A stretch of 64,000 nt of DNA from Pelomonas sp. V22 (lineage in GTDB: Bacteria > Pseudomonadota > Gammaproteobacteria > Burkholderiales > Burkholderiaceae_C), in assembly GCF_030014915.1 (NCBI RefSeq), contig NZ_JAGIXS010000004.1:248001-312000 (forward strand). Reading direction: 5' to 3'. A program made the position numbers and the translations under genes. A model generated the notes under the pieces. It was given only the letters and a program-made list of their open reading frames with translations. It searched no databases and had not been told where the DNA came from. Below are positions 1 to 9,777 of the stretch, one piece after another. The stretch's first letter is position 1. Each line of letters opens with the position of its first letter.

Positions 1-2073
1 GCCTCCCGCACCGCCGAACAGCAGCTCACCGGCGCTGGTGGACGCCGCCGAGCCGGTCCAGTAAGTCAGGAATTCCACACCCTCGGCCCGCCGCAGGCTC
101 TGGGCCTGCAAGGTGGCAGGGTCGATGCGGGCCAGGCCGTTGTCGGTGCTGGCCCAGACCAGGCCCTGGCGATCTTCCTGCAAGGCATTGATGTTCTCGT
201 TGGGCAGGCCCTGGGCCTTGCCGACGTGACGGAAGTGCAGCGGCTCGCTGCTGCCTTCAAGCAGGCTGATGCCCCCACCATAGGTACCCACCCACAGCCT
301 TTGCTGGCGATCGGTGTAGAGCGAGGTGATGAAGCCAGCACTGAGGCCGTCCGGACGCGCCGGATCGGGCACGATGCGCTGCACCTTGCCGGTGGCAGTG
401 AACAAGCGGTTCAAGCCCATGCGCGTGCCTATCCAGAGGCTGCCGCCCGGGCCACGCGCCAGCGTGAAGATGCGCTGGTCGCTCAGCTGCCGCGCCGGCT
501 CGGACAGCACGGCCCGGGCCTTGTCGGTCCGCAGGTTGAGGGCCCAGAGTCCGTCGGACTGGCCGCCAATCCACAGCGTGTCGCCGTCGGCCAGCAGCGC
601 CCAGCTGGACTCGGCCGGGTCGCGGCCTTCGATGCGCACACGCTGCACGCGCTTGCCGTCGCCGCTGGCGCGGTAGAGGCCGCGCTTGGTGCCTATGTAG
701 ACCGTGCCGTCGGCGACCTGCTCCAGCGCCACCACCACGTCCTGCGGCAGGGCGCGCTCGGGCTGGGTCGCGTCGGGACGCAGCCAGCCGACGCGGCCGC
801 CGTTGGGATCGATGATCTCGACACCGCGCTTGTGCGTGCCCAGCCAGATCCTGCCATCAGCCGTCGGCAGGATCCAGCTGACCTCGTTCGACACCGTGAC
901 CTCGCGACACGGCGCGGCCTCGCAAGGCGGCGTGCCATACATGGTGAGCACGGCACGCTGGCTGGGGTCGTTGCGGCTGAGGCCCCGGTTGGTCGCCACC
1001 CACAACAGGCCTGAGCGGTCGCGGTACAGCGACTTGATCGAGTTATCGGCCAGGCTGACCGCGAGCGCCGGCTTGTGCTGGATCACCCGGGCCCGGCGGC
1101 TCGCCGCATCGAAGGCGAAGATGCCATGGCTCAGCGTGCCGAGCCAAACCTCGCCGGGTCGCATCTCGTTGATGGTCACCACATGCTGGACGGCCAGCGA
1201 GGGCCGGTCCGGGGTCTCGGCCTGCAAGGCTGCCGGCTGGGTCTCGCCCGGTTCCAGCACGAAGGCCCCATGCTGCAGCGTGCCTATCCAGAGCCGGCCG
1301 GCACTGTCCTCGAACAGCGAGCGCGGCTCGGGCTGACGGCCACTGACCGGCAGCTGCATGCGCTGGAATCGCACAGCCCCGCCGGGACGGTGGAAAAGGC
1401 CCTTCTCGGTACCCACCCACAGACCGGCGCGGCTGTCCTGCAGCACCGTCCAGACGCGCGCCCCGGGGGCATCGGCACCGTTGGTGGGCAGCACGCGGTG
1501 GAAGCGGCCGCTTTCGGTGTCGAGGTGGTCCAGGCCGCCTTCGCTCGCCACCCAGAGGCCGCCCTGGCCGTCGTCGGCGATGGCGCGCACGCTGACATGG
1601 GCCAGGCCCAGCGGCCCGACCGGGTAGCCGACGAAACCGTCGGTGGCCGGCTCGTAACGGGCCAGGCCCGCGCCCTGTGTGCCTATCCAGAGCCGACCCT
1701 TGCGGTCGCCGTGCAGGGTCTGGATGAAGCCATCCGGCAGCGCGCCGGGGCGTTCGGCATCGGTTTGATAGATACGGAAGCGGTAGCCGTCCCAGCGCGC
1801 CAGGCCGCCCAACGAACCGACCCAGAGGTAGCCGGCACCGTCCTCGGCCACGGCCGTGGCGATCTCGTTGGGCAGGCCATCTTCCTGGCGCAGGTGGCGG
1901 AAACTCAGCTCGGCCAGCTGAGACCAGCGCTGCGTGGCGGCGGCCGGCGCTGCGGCGGGAGCATCAGCGTTAACCCGAATACTCAGCAGCAAGCCCAGGC
2001 TCAGCAGCGCACTGACGGACAGTGCGCGCAGCCAGGAACTCAGCAGAGGAACGGCATGGGCTGGTTTCAACAC
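1..2073 (-). CDS. Two-component-type sensor, periplasmic beta-propeller part (partial)
   Basis: The minus-strand frame is open from a GTG at 2073 to the window edge (691 codons), so the C-terminus is missing. After a hydrophobic N-terminal segment (about residues 14-32) come many repeats of the form 'G.LWIGT..GL.R', for example LWVGSLGGLARWDG, LWIGTQGAGLARY, LWVGTEKGLFH and LWIGTLQHGAF. These are the Reg_prop blades of two-component regulator propeller sensors, a periplasmic ligand-sensing module. Proteins of this family normally continue into a Y_Y_Y domain, a membrane helix and then a histidine kinase, GGDEF or HTH output, which cannot be seen here. The gene lies 70 bp downstream of a LuxR-type regulator on the same strand, suggesting one transcript. 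The GTG start is chosen because it opens the predicted signal anchor; the nearby ATG is out of frame. Confidence 0.8.
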   Translation of the reverse strand, partial: MLKPAHAVPLLSSWLRALSVSALLSLGLLLSIRVNADAPAAAPAAATQRWSQLAELSFRHLRQEDGLPNEIATAVAEDGAGYLWVGSLGGLARWDGYRFRIYQTDAERPGALPDGFIQTLHGDRKGRLWIGTQGAGLARYEPATDGFVGYPVGPLGLAHVSVRAIADDGQGGLWVASEGGLDHLDTESGRFHRVLPTNGADAPGARVWTVLQDSRAGLWVGTEKGLFHRPGGAVRFQRMQLPVSGRQPEPRSLFEDSAGRLWIGTLQHGAFVLEPGETQPAALQAETPDRPSLAVQHVVTINEMRPGEVWLGTLSHGIFAFDAASRRARVIQHKPALAVSLADNSIKSLYRDRSGLLWVATNRGLSRNDPSQRAVLTMYGTPPCEAAPCREVTVSNEVSWILPTADGRIWLGTHKRGVEIIDPNGGRVGWLRPDATQPERALPQDVVVALEQVADGTVYIGTKRGLYRASGDGKRVQRVRIEGRDPAESSWALLADGDTLWIGGQSDGLWALNLRTDKARAVLSEPARQLSDQRIFTLARGPGGSLWIGTRMGLNRLFTATGKVQRIVPDPARPDGLSAGFITSLYTDRQQRLWVGTYGGGISLLEGSSEPLHFRHVGKAQGLPNENINALQEDRQGLVWASTDNGLARIDPATLQAQSLRRAEGVEFLTYWTGSAASTSAGELLFGGAGG

Positions 2074-2143
2074 GGTGGGCGATTGTGACCGAGCCGAGCC
2101 TCGGCCTCAAACCTGCCGTTGGACCGCCGCTGCAGCGCGCGAA

Positions 2144-2827
2144 TCAATGCCCTTCGACCAGGGCGTGGACCAGCGGCGGCAGCACCGCCATGCTGCGCAC
2201 CAGGGCACCGATGTCGCGTGCGCCGGTCTTGGCACGGATCGCGCCGATCTGGGTGCGCACCGTCGACAAAGCCACCTTGCGCTGCTGGGCGATCTCCTCC
2301 GGCGAATGGCCGGCACACAAAGACCCCAGCACCTCGCGCTCGCCCTCGGTGAGGCCATGCTCGCGGGCATAGGCCTGCAGCGTCAGCCCTTGGCACAGCG
2401 CGGGCTTGGCCAGCATCACGAGCGCCAGCTTGCTGCCCGGTCCGGCAGGCAACACCGCCAGCGATGGCTGGCCTGGCTCGCCGCGCGGCGCGATCAGGCT
2501 GCGGCGCCCCCGCTGAACGGCGGCATCGACCGCCCGGCGCAGTTGCAGCTGCTGCGTCTCGCTGCGCAGCTGCAGTTGGCCGGCTTCGAGCATCAGACTT
2601 TCACGCCGCACCAGCAGGCTGCGGGCGATGCGGTTGCCATGCTGGAGGTGCAGCTCTTCGTCAACCAGCAGCACCGGATAGTCAATCTCGTCGAGGATGG
2701 CGCCGGCCAAGGCGCCGAACAGCCCCTGGCCCAGCAAGGCGCCGCTCGCCGGCGAGCGGCGCCGCTCGATGAAGTTCTGGCCGGGCAAGGCCGCGTTCGG
2801 GATCGAACGATCCAGCAGTTCAAGCAT
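2144..2827 (-). CDS. LuxR-type helix-turn-helix regulator with PAS-like N-terminus
   Basis: The 227-residue protein has a C-terminal LuxR/GerE HTH. About residues 158-215 read LTEGEREVL, then GHSPEEIAQQRKVALSTVRTQ, then IRAKTGARD, the usual pattern of the fold. The N-terminal half (about residues 35-105, with ILDEIDYPVLLVDEELHLQHGN) resembles a PAS sensor rather than a phospho-receiver; the Asp/Lys receiver motifs are absent. It would therefore be a one-component or partner-controlled transcription factor. It precedes the propeller sensor on the minus strand and is divergent from the NarL-type regulator at 3020. The ligand and target genes are unknown. Confidence 0.75.
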   Translation of the reverse strand: MLELLDRSIPNAALPGQNFIERRRSPASGALLGQGLFGALAGAILDEIDYPVLLVDEELHLQHGNRIARSLLVRRESLMLEAGQLQLRSETQQLQLRRAVDAAVQRGRRSLIAPRGEPGQPSLAVLPAGPGSKLALVMLAKPALCQGLTLQAYAREHGLTEGEREVLGSLCAGHSPEEIAQQRKVALSTVRTQIGAIRAKTGARDIGALVRSMAVLPPLVHALVEGH

Positions 2828-2936
2828 GGCAGGCTCCCTGTGCAGGCGTGATCGCCTTGTCGTGAGCCCGGAGTGTTAGGCAAACAGCCACCGAGCGCGT
2901 ATCCCTCGAAATGAGGAGCCCGCCGGGGTGGGCCCG

Positions 2937-2973
2937 CCCCTGCTTCCAGGGGCAGCTCCTGCGTTCACAGGAG
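2937..2973. other. Two tandem 6-bp hairpins in the divergent regulator spacer
   Basis: Two perfect inverted repeats lie side by side: CCCCTG-CTTC-CAGGGG (2937-2952) and CTCCTG-CGTTCA-CAGGAG (2956-2973). They sit in the 192-bp spacer between the divergent regulators at 2827 and 3020, ending 46 bp before the ATG at 3020. They could be leader RNA structures or protein-binding palindromes. No clear sigma-70 promoter was identified in the spacer. Confidence 0.4.
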
Positions 2974-3019
2974 GATTTGCCGCTGGCGTTGGACGGCCGG
3001 CCCTGACAACATCGCCGCC

Positions 3020-3694
3020 ATGCAATCCCCCGCCGTTGCCACCGCCATCACCGTCGCCCTGGTCGAGGACGACAGCCGCACCCGCGAGCGGCTCTGCCAT
3101 GTGATTGCGGCCGAACCCTCGCTGCGCCTGGCCTTCAGCGCCTCGACGGCGGCCGAACTGCTGGCCTGGTTCGTCGACAACCCGGTCGATGTGCTGCTGG
3201 TCGACCTGGGCCTGCCCGATCTGTCGGGCCTGGAACTGATCCAGCGCTGCTGCCGCATGCAGCCCGCCTGCGCCGCCATGGTGATCACCATGTTCGGCGA
3301 CGAAGCGAACATGCTGCGCGCCTTCGAGGCCGGGGCACGCGGCTATCTGCTGAAGGACGGCACCGAGTCCGACCTCGCCACCCATGTGCTGAGCCTGCAT
3401 GCCGGCGGCTCGCCGATGACGCCCATCATCGCCCGCCAGCTGCTGGCCCGCTGGCGCGCCGACCAGCCGCCGCCGGCCAGCCGCACCGGGCCGCAGCCCG
3501 AAGCGCTGTCACGGCGCGAGACCGAGGTGCTGGACCTGATCGCCCGGGGTTTCACTTATGCCGAGATCGCCCAGCAGATGGCCATCTCGGTGACCACGGT
3601 GCAGACCCATGTGCGCAACATCTACGGCAAGCTGGGCGTGCACAACCGCAGCGAGGCCGTGTTCGAAGCCAGGCAGTATGGGCTGCTGCGCTAG
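3020..3694 (+). CDS. NarL/FixJ-family response regulator
   Basis: The 224-residue protein has a receiver domain (about residues 11-125) with the acidic pair in VEDD, the phospho-acceptor Asp in LLVDLGLPD and the conserved Lys in YLLKDG. A LuxR-type HTH follows at about residues 155-220 (LSRRETEVLDLIARG, then YAEIAQQMAISVTTVQTHVRNIY). It is the phosphorylation-controlled transcription factor partnered with the histidine kinase that starts inside its 3' end (17-nt overlap), which argues for translational coupling. No strong Shine-Dalgarno precedes the ATG. The target genes are unknown. Confidence 0.9.
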   Translation: MQSPAVATAITVALVEDDSRTRERLCHVIAAEPSLRLAFSASTAAELLAWFVDNPVDVLLVDLGLPDLSGLELIQRCCRMQPACAAMVITMFGDEANMLRAFEAGARGYLLKDGTESDLATHVLSLHAGGSPMTPIIARQLLARWRADQPPPASRTGPQPEALSRRETEVLDLIARGFTYAEIAQQMAISVTTVQTHVRNIYGKLGVHNRSEAVFEARQYGLLR

Positions 3695-5546
3695 GCCTTC
3701 GCTCTTCCTTCGGCTGCTGCTCCTCCTGCTGCTGATCGCCGGTCCGGCCCAGGCCTGCCAACCGCCGCCGGCGCAGCTCGAAAGCCGGCCCGGCTGGTGG
3801 CGCGTGAGCGCGGCCTGCGTCAGCCTGCAGGCCGAAGGCGAGGCCGCCGGCACCGAGCAGGCCCTGCCCCTGCCGCTGCGCTGGGACAAGCAGCGCAATG
3901 GTCACGCCGGCCGCGCCCTGCTGCGCCTGCAACTGCCCGAAGGTCGCCAGCCGCGCGCCTTGCTGATCGAGCGCATCGGCAACCAGGCCCGCCTGCGGCT
4001 GAATGGTCATCCGCTGGCCCAACTCGGCAGCCGGCCTTCGCAGGACATGGCCAAGCAGAGCCAGTTGCTGATGCTGCCGGCCGAGATGCTCAATGAAGGG
4101 GCCAACGAGCTGCAGGTGGAGCTGCAGGCCCAGGCCCTGCGCGGCGCGCTGCTCACGCCGCTGCACCTGGGCCCGCCCGAGGAGGCCGAGGCCTTGCAGG
4201 CGCGCTGGCGGCTCTTCGACCAGGTCCTGCCCGCCGCCTATGTGGCCAGCTTCCTCTTGATGGGCGGCCTGGCCGCCGGCCTGTGGTGGCGCCAGCGCGA
4301 TCCGGTGTTCGGCTGTTTCAGCCTCGCGGCCCTGGCCGGCGTGCTGCGGCCGCTGGATGCGGTCTGGCCCGACGCCCTGCTGCCCTGGCCCTTCTGGGGC
4401 GCCCTGCTGGCCCTGAGCTATGGCTGGCAGATCGTGCTGCTGAATCGTTTCATCGTGCTGGTGCTGGGCCAGAACCCGCGCTGGATGGTGCGCGCCATCC
4501 ACGCGGCCCTGGTGCTCACCACGCTGCTTGCCAGCCTGTCGTTCGCTCTGCTGCAACGCCACTACTGGACGGCCGCCCTCGGCCTGCTGCTGAGCCTGAG
4601 CGTGGCCTGCCTGGCGATGGTGCTGCGCGAGGCCTGGCGCAGCCGCCAGGCCATCGCCTGGATGGTGGTGTTCAGCGGCGCCCTGGCCGTGATGGCCGGC
4701 GTGCACGACTTCTTCCTCGTACGCACCGGCTGGCTCGGCGAGATGAGCCGCCAGCTGACGCCCCATGCGATGTTCGGCTTCGTGCTGGTGCTGGCCTGGG
4801 TGGTGGTGGGCCGCTACAGCCGCACGGTGACCGACTACCGCGCCCTCAACGAGCACCTGGCCGAGCGAGTGGCCGAGCGCGAGGAGCATCTGCGCCAGGC
4901 CTTCGAGGCGCTGCGCAGCCAGCAGCAGGAGCAGGCCGTGCTGAGCGAGCGCCAGCGCATCATGCGTGAGATCCACGACGGCATAGGCTCGCAGCTGGTG
5001 GGCCTGCTGAACATGGTCAGCGTGGAGGGCGGTGGCGACCGCCAGCAGCTCGAGATGCAGGTGCGTCATGCGCTGGACGAAATGCGCATGGCCGTCGATT
5101 CACTGCAGCCGATGGACGCCGATCTGACCATCGTGCTGGCCACCCTGCGCTACCGCCTGCAGCCTCGCCTGCAGGCGGCGGGCCTGCGCGTGGTCTGGGA
5201 CGTGGCCAGCCTGCCGCCGCTGGCCGAGCTCTCGCCGCAGGCCGTGCTGCAACTGCAGCGCATCCTGCTGGAGGCCTTCACCAATGTGCTCAAGCATGCG
5301 CAGGCTCGGCAGGTGACCGTCAGCGCGCGCTGGCTGCCCGCCACCGCCGGCAAGCCGGCCGAGGTGCAACTGCGCCTGACCGACGACGGCATAGGCCAGC
5401 TACCCGCACCCGCCGACGCGCCCGCCGGCCATGGCCTGGCCAATATGCGCGCCCGCGCCGCCAGCATCGGCGCGCTGCTGCATATAGGCCCGGGCGCCGA
5501 TGGGGGGACCTGCGTGGCGATCGACTGGCCGCAGGTGGCATCCTGA
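3678..5546 (+). CDS. Membrane sensor histidine kinase (7TM-DISM-like, HisKA_3)
   Basis: The chosen ATG at 3678 gives a short signal sequence ending near PAQA. An extracytoplasmic beta-rich domain follows (about residues 25-185), then about seven hydrophobic helices (about 185-390), a coiled coil (about 395-425), and the HisKA_3 H-box REIHDGIGSQ with the phospho-His near residue 431. The HATPase_c domain is complete (EAFTNVLKHAQ, DDGIG, GHGLANM). The arrangement matches 7TMR-DISM kinases of the NarX/LytS-like HPK7 class. It overlaps the response regulator gene by 17 nt and would phosphorylate it. A longer frame reaches back to 3609 but lies inside the regulator gene and lacks a signal sequence, so it was not used. 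Confidence 0.88.
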   Translation: MGCCARPSLFLRLLLLLLLIAGPAQACQPPPAQLESRPGWWRVSAACVSLQAEGEAAGTEQALPLPLRWDKQRNGHAGRALLRLQLPEGRQPRALLIERIGNQARLRLNGHPLAQLGSRPSQDMAKQSQLLMLPAEMLNEGANELQVELQAQALRGALLTPLHLGPPEEAEALQARWRLFDQVLPAAYVASFLLMGGLAAGLWWRQRDPVFGCFSLAALAGVLRPLDAVWPDALLPWPFWGALLALSYGWQIVLLNRFIVLVLGQNPRWMVRAIHAALVLTTLLASLSFALLQRHYWTAALGLLLSLSVACLAMVLREAWRSRQAIAWMVVFSGALAVMAGVHDFFLVRTGWLGEMSRQLTPHAMFGFVLVLAWVVVGRYSRTVTDYRALNEHLAERVAEREEHLRQAFEALRSQQQEQAVLSERQRIMREIHDGIGSQLVGLLNMVSVEGGGDRQQLEMQVRHALDEMRMAVDSLQPMDADLTIVLATLRYRLQPRLQAAGLRVVWDVASLPPLAELSPQAVLQLQRILLEAFTNVLKHAQARQVTVSARWLPATAGKPAEVQLRLTDDGIGQLPAPADAPAGHGLANMRARAASIGALLHIGPGADGGTCVAIDWPQVAS

Positions 5547-5552
5547 AATTGA

Positions 5553-5576
5553 AAAGGCCGCCCGAGGGCGGCCTTT
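5553..5576. terminator. Bidirectional hairpin terminator
   Basis: AAAGGCCGCCC (5553-5563) pairs with GGGCGGCCTTT (5566-5576), forming a GC-rich stem flanked by A- and T-runs. It lies between the convergent histidine kinase and TonB-receptor genes and would serve both strands. Confidence 0.8.
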
Positions 5577-5597
5577 CACAGAGTAGTCCAACCAGGG

Positions 5598-8500
5598 TCA
5601 GAACTTGTAGCGGGCTTCCAGGTAGTACTGGCGGCCGCTGACGTCCAGCTTCTGCTGTTCCAGTTCGCTGTAGCGGTACTGGGCGCGGGCCGGGTTGGTC
5701 AGGTTGGTGGCGTTGAACGAGAGTTCCAGCTCCTTGGTCAGCTTGTAGTTCAACGACATGGCCACGTTGGTGACCGGGGCCGCGATGGTCGGCGCGGTCG
5801 GCATCAAGACGCCACCGATTGTCGACAGGCCCTGGCTGTTGGCCGTCGGCGCCGGCGCTGTCGTGCTCGACACGTACTTGCCGCGGTAGTTGAAGACCAG
5901 GCGGGCACTGAAGACGTCGTTCTCGAAGTAGCCGCCGATGTTGCCGGCCACCTTGGAGGCGCCGGTCATCGGGCGGCCGTCTTCCACCGAGGTCTCGGCC
6001 AGGCTGGCGTTGGTGGTGAAGCCGAAGCCGGCGCCGATGGGCTGCTCATAGGCCAGTTCCACACCCTTGATGCGTGCCACCTGCTGGGTCGAGGTGTTGA
6101 TCAGGTAGTTGCGGAAGGTGCCGGTGCTCGAGTCGTACAGATCCACCGAGGCACCGCTCTTCACTGCGCCGGTCTTGGCATAGCCGTCGATGCGCGAGTT
6201 GAAGAAGCTGATCGAGGCCAGCGAGCGGCGTGCGAAGTACCAGGCCAGCGACACATCGACGTTCTGCGAGGTCATCGGCTTCAGGTCGGGGTTGGGACCC
6301 GTGACCTGGCAGCCGTCCGAGGTGCAGGTGGCGCCGGTGAAGTTGGCGCCATAGAGGTTGTAGTTCTGGCGGCCGATGGTCTTGGACACCCCGAGGCGGC
6401 CGATCAGGTTCTTGTCCAGCTCCCAGCGCAGGTTCAGGCTCGGCAGGAAGTTGTCGAAGTTGCGCTTGTTGGCCTTCTTGTAGTACATCGTGCCGGCGTT
6501 CGGGTTCCACACCGCGCCGTCGTAGTACGAGACCGCATCGCCAGCGGTGTTGATCGCGTCGGGGAAGGCCACGCAAGGCGTGACCGTCTTGCCCGGTTCG
6601 ATGCGCGCGCACTGGCCCGCCGGAATCGGCACCGGGGTCATCGAATTGACCATGGTGCGCACGAAGCGGATGCCGACGTTGCCGGACACCTTGTTCTTGG
6701 TGTCGTCGAAGTTCTGCATCGCGTAGAACGAGGTCTGCGTCTCGCGCAGCTCAATCTCGGAGCTGACGAAGCGCTCGAACTCGGGCGTGGTGGTCTTGGC
6801 GACCTTGCTGAAGTAGTCGACCAGGTACTGCTTCGGGAAGTAGAAGCCGGTGTTCTCGAAGTTGCCGCCCAGGCCATCGCCGAAGTCACCGGGATAGCTC
6901 ACCGCAGCCGAGACCGGCGGCGAGTCGGTGGCGGCATTGAAGGCCGACTTCATCGCCACGATGGAGCGGCGGAAATCGCGGTTGTGGTCCGCACGGCGCA
7001 GGCCGAACTGCAGCGTGGTGAAGATGTCGAAGTCCTGCGTCAGCTCGCCGTCGATGGCCACGCTCTTCTCGCGGTCCACTGTGTTGTAGCGGTTGATGCC
7101 GCTGCGCGAGACCAGCTTGTAGCCGCTGCCGTCGGCGTTCAGGGCCGGCGTGGAGCCGTCGCCGGCGCCGAGGTAGCGGAAGTCAGGCGCGTCATACAGG
7201 CCGTTGAACTTGTAGGAGATGCCGGTGCCGTAGCGGGCATAGGTCAGGCCGCGGTCGTTCTCGGTATGGCCGACGCCGCGCGTCGTGCTGACCAGGCCCT
7301 TGAACACCAGGTCCTTGGTGGCTTGCCACTTGGCATCGAAGTCCAGGAAGCCGCTGCTGGCGCTGGCGCCGCTGCGGTAGAAGCCTTCCGAGTTGCCCAC
7401 GTACTGCGGGGTCGTGCCGTTCGGGAACACGATGTCGGCGCTCTTCAGCACCTTGAGCGTGTCGCCATAGATCGTCTTCTCTTCGACGATCACCGGGTTC
7501 TTGATCTGCGCATAGACGCGCTGACCGCCCGAGTTGGTGAAGACCGTGGTTTCGCCCGTCGTGCCAGCCAGACCGCGCAGCATGCTGTTCATGGCGCTCA
7601 TGGTCGCGCGGCCGAAGTTGGACGCGTTCATCTTCGAGTAGAAGCCGGTCAGGCCCAGGTCCCAGTCGTTGTTCGGGCGAGCCTGCACCGACAGCATGCC
7701 GCCCTTGCGGTCACGCTCGCCTTCGACGAACTCCAGGCCCATCGAGCCCGGCATCCGCACATTGTTCAGGTCCGAGGCCTTGTAGCCGGTGCCGGCCAGC
7801 GAGGCGTCGGTGATGCCCAGCATGGTGCTGGTGTTGATGATGTCCCAGCCGCTGCTGGCGCCATAGGCCAGGCGCGAGACGGAGTCGCGGCGCACATAGC
7901 GCTTCTCGGCAAACACCTGACCGATCACGCCGAGGTTGTTGGCCTCGTTCTTCCAGTTGGCGCTGGCATTGATCTGCGGGCCGGTCTTGCCTGGCAGGTC
8001 GGCATAGACGCCGCCGACGCTGACCACGCCGCCCAGGCTCTTCTTCTGTTCGAGCGGCTTGCGGGTCGTCACGTTGATCGTGCCGGCCAGGCCACCGTCC
8101 ACGATGTTGGCCTGCGAGGTCTTGTAGACCGTGGCGCTGTTCAGCACCGAACTGGGCATCAGGCTCAGCGAGGTGCTGCGCGAGCTGGAGCTCTGGTCGG
8201 CCAGGTACCAGTCGCCGCCGCTGACCGTGTGGCCATTGAACAGGATCAGGCTCATGTCCGGATTGGTACCGCGCATCGAGACCTTCTCGGCCTCGTCATA
8301 GTCGGTACGCACGGCCACGCCGACCACGCGCTGCAGCGAGTCGGCCAGGTTCTTGTCGGGCATCTTGCCCACGTCCAGCGCCGTGATCACGTCGATGTTG
8401 GCGCCGGCGTCGCGCTTCATCAGCAGCGACTGCTCGGTCGAGGCGCGGATGCCGGTCACCTGGACGGTTTCCAGCTGCTTCTTGGCATCGGCGGCCTTCT

Positions 8501-8618
8501 TGGCCTCGGCCTCGCTGGCAGCGGGCGCGCCCTGGGCGGCTGCCAGAGAGCTGCCAGCCAGCAACAGGGCCAGGGAAATGGCTTGTGCAACCGGGGTAGG
8601 CTTGAACGACGGGATCAT
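5598..8618 (-). CDS. TonB-dependent outer-membrane receptor, putative murein-fragment/amino-sugar transporter
   Basis: This 1006-residue outer-membrane receptor starts with a signal peptide (cleavage near AAAQG), then a TonB-box-like stretch (LETVQVTG, about residues 48-56). A plug domain follows (MPDKNLADSLQRV, then VSMRGTNPDMSLILFNG), and the large beta-barrel ends in the classical C-terminal Phe (EARYKF). The plug resembles the TonB-Xanth-Caul group, whose members import oligosaccharides in Xanthomonas and Caulobacter. A clear Shine-Dalgarno (CAGGAG) precedes the ATG. Immediately upstream is a nearly perfect palindrome (8638-8659) shared in part with the murQ and lysozyme operons. That linkage, and the peptide-transporter/murein genes next door, suggest that muropeptides or amino sugars are the cargo. 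The receptor family is certain; the substrate is inference. Confidence 0.93.
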   Translation of the reverse strand: MIPSFKPTPVAQAISLALLLAGSSLAAAQGAPAASEAEAKKAADAKKQLETVQVTGIRASTEQSLLMKRDAGANIDVITALDVGKMPDKNLADSLQRVVGVAVRTDYDEAEKVSMRGTNPDMSLILFNGHTVSGGDWYLADQSSSSRSTSLSLMPSSVLNSATVYKTSQANIVDGGLAGTINVTTRKPLEQKKSLGGVVSVGGVYADLPGKTGPQINASANWKNEANNLGVIGQVFAEKRYVRRDSVSRLAYGASSGWDIINTSTMLGITDASLAGTGYKASDLNNVRMPGSMGLEFVEGERDRKGGMLSVQARPNNDWDLGLTGFYSKMNASNFGRATMSAMNSMLRGLAGTTGETTVFTNSGGQRVYAQIKNPVIVEEKTIYGDTLKVLKSADIVFPNGTTPQYVGNSEGFYRSGASASSGFLDFDAKWQATKDLVFKGLVSTTRGVGHTENDRGLTYARYGTGISYKFNGLYDAPDFRYLGAGDGSTPALNADGSGYKLVSRSGINRYNTVDREKSVAIDGELTQDFDIFTTLQFGLRRADHNRDFRRSIVAMKSAFNAATDSPPVSAAVSYPGDFGDGLGGNFENTGFYFPKQYLVDYFSKVAKTTTPEFERFVSSEIELRETQTSFYAMQNFDDTKNKVSGNVGIRFVRTMVNSMTPVPIPAGQCARIEPGKTVTPCVAFPDAINTAGDAVSYYDGAVWNPNAGTMYYKKANKRNFDNFLPSLNLRWELDKNLIGRLGVSKTIGRQNYNLYGANFTGATCTSDGCQVTGPNPDLKPMTSQNVDVSLAWYFARRSLASISFFNSRIDGYAKTGAVKSGASVDLYDSSTGTFRNYLINTSTQQVARIKGVELAYEQPIGAGFGFTTNASLAETSVEDGRPMTGASKVAGNIGGYFENDVFSARLVFNYRGKYVSSTTAPAPTANSQGLSTIGGVLMPTAPTIAAPVTNVAMSLNYKLTKELELSFNATNLTNPARAQYRYSELEQQKLDVSGRQYYLEARYKF

Positions 8619-8637
8619 GGACGGGTCTCCTGAGGCA

Positions 8638-8659
8638 AATTAGGCCAATTGGTCTAATT
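8638..8659. promoter_or_regulatory. Palindromic operator upstream of the TonB receptor gene
   Basis: A 22-bp inverted repeat with a single mismatched pair, core TTAGGCCAATTGGTCTAA, ends about 20 bp before the receptor ATG. It contains the 7-mer TGGTCTA at 8650-8656. That is the half-site of the DasR/NagR (GntR/HutC family) operator TGGTCTAGACCA, here in the opposite mutual orientation. The same half-site occurs before murQ (22924) and before the secreted-hydrolase operon (29494). Its position in or just before the leader fits repression. The cognate regulator is not in this window. Confidence 0.7.
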
Positions 8660-8805
8660 GCCGAGCATGACGCCGCCGCCCCTCTCCATAACAGTTACTT
8701 TGTGTCGCCGTTGTATGTATCGCGGTTATGGATATGCGAAAAACGCGCTGAAAACCAAGGGATAACCCGCGATTTTTGTCACAATACGGACGCCGACTTG
8801 CCAAC

Positions 8806-9769
<964 letters not shown>

Positions 9770-9777
<8 letters not shown>

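Noticed and set aside
6984-8633. Plus-strand open frame of 549 codons
   Set aside because: It is the complement of the TonB receptor plug and barrel coding region; composition typical of a shadow frame.
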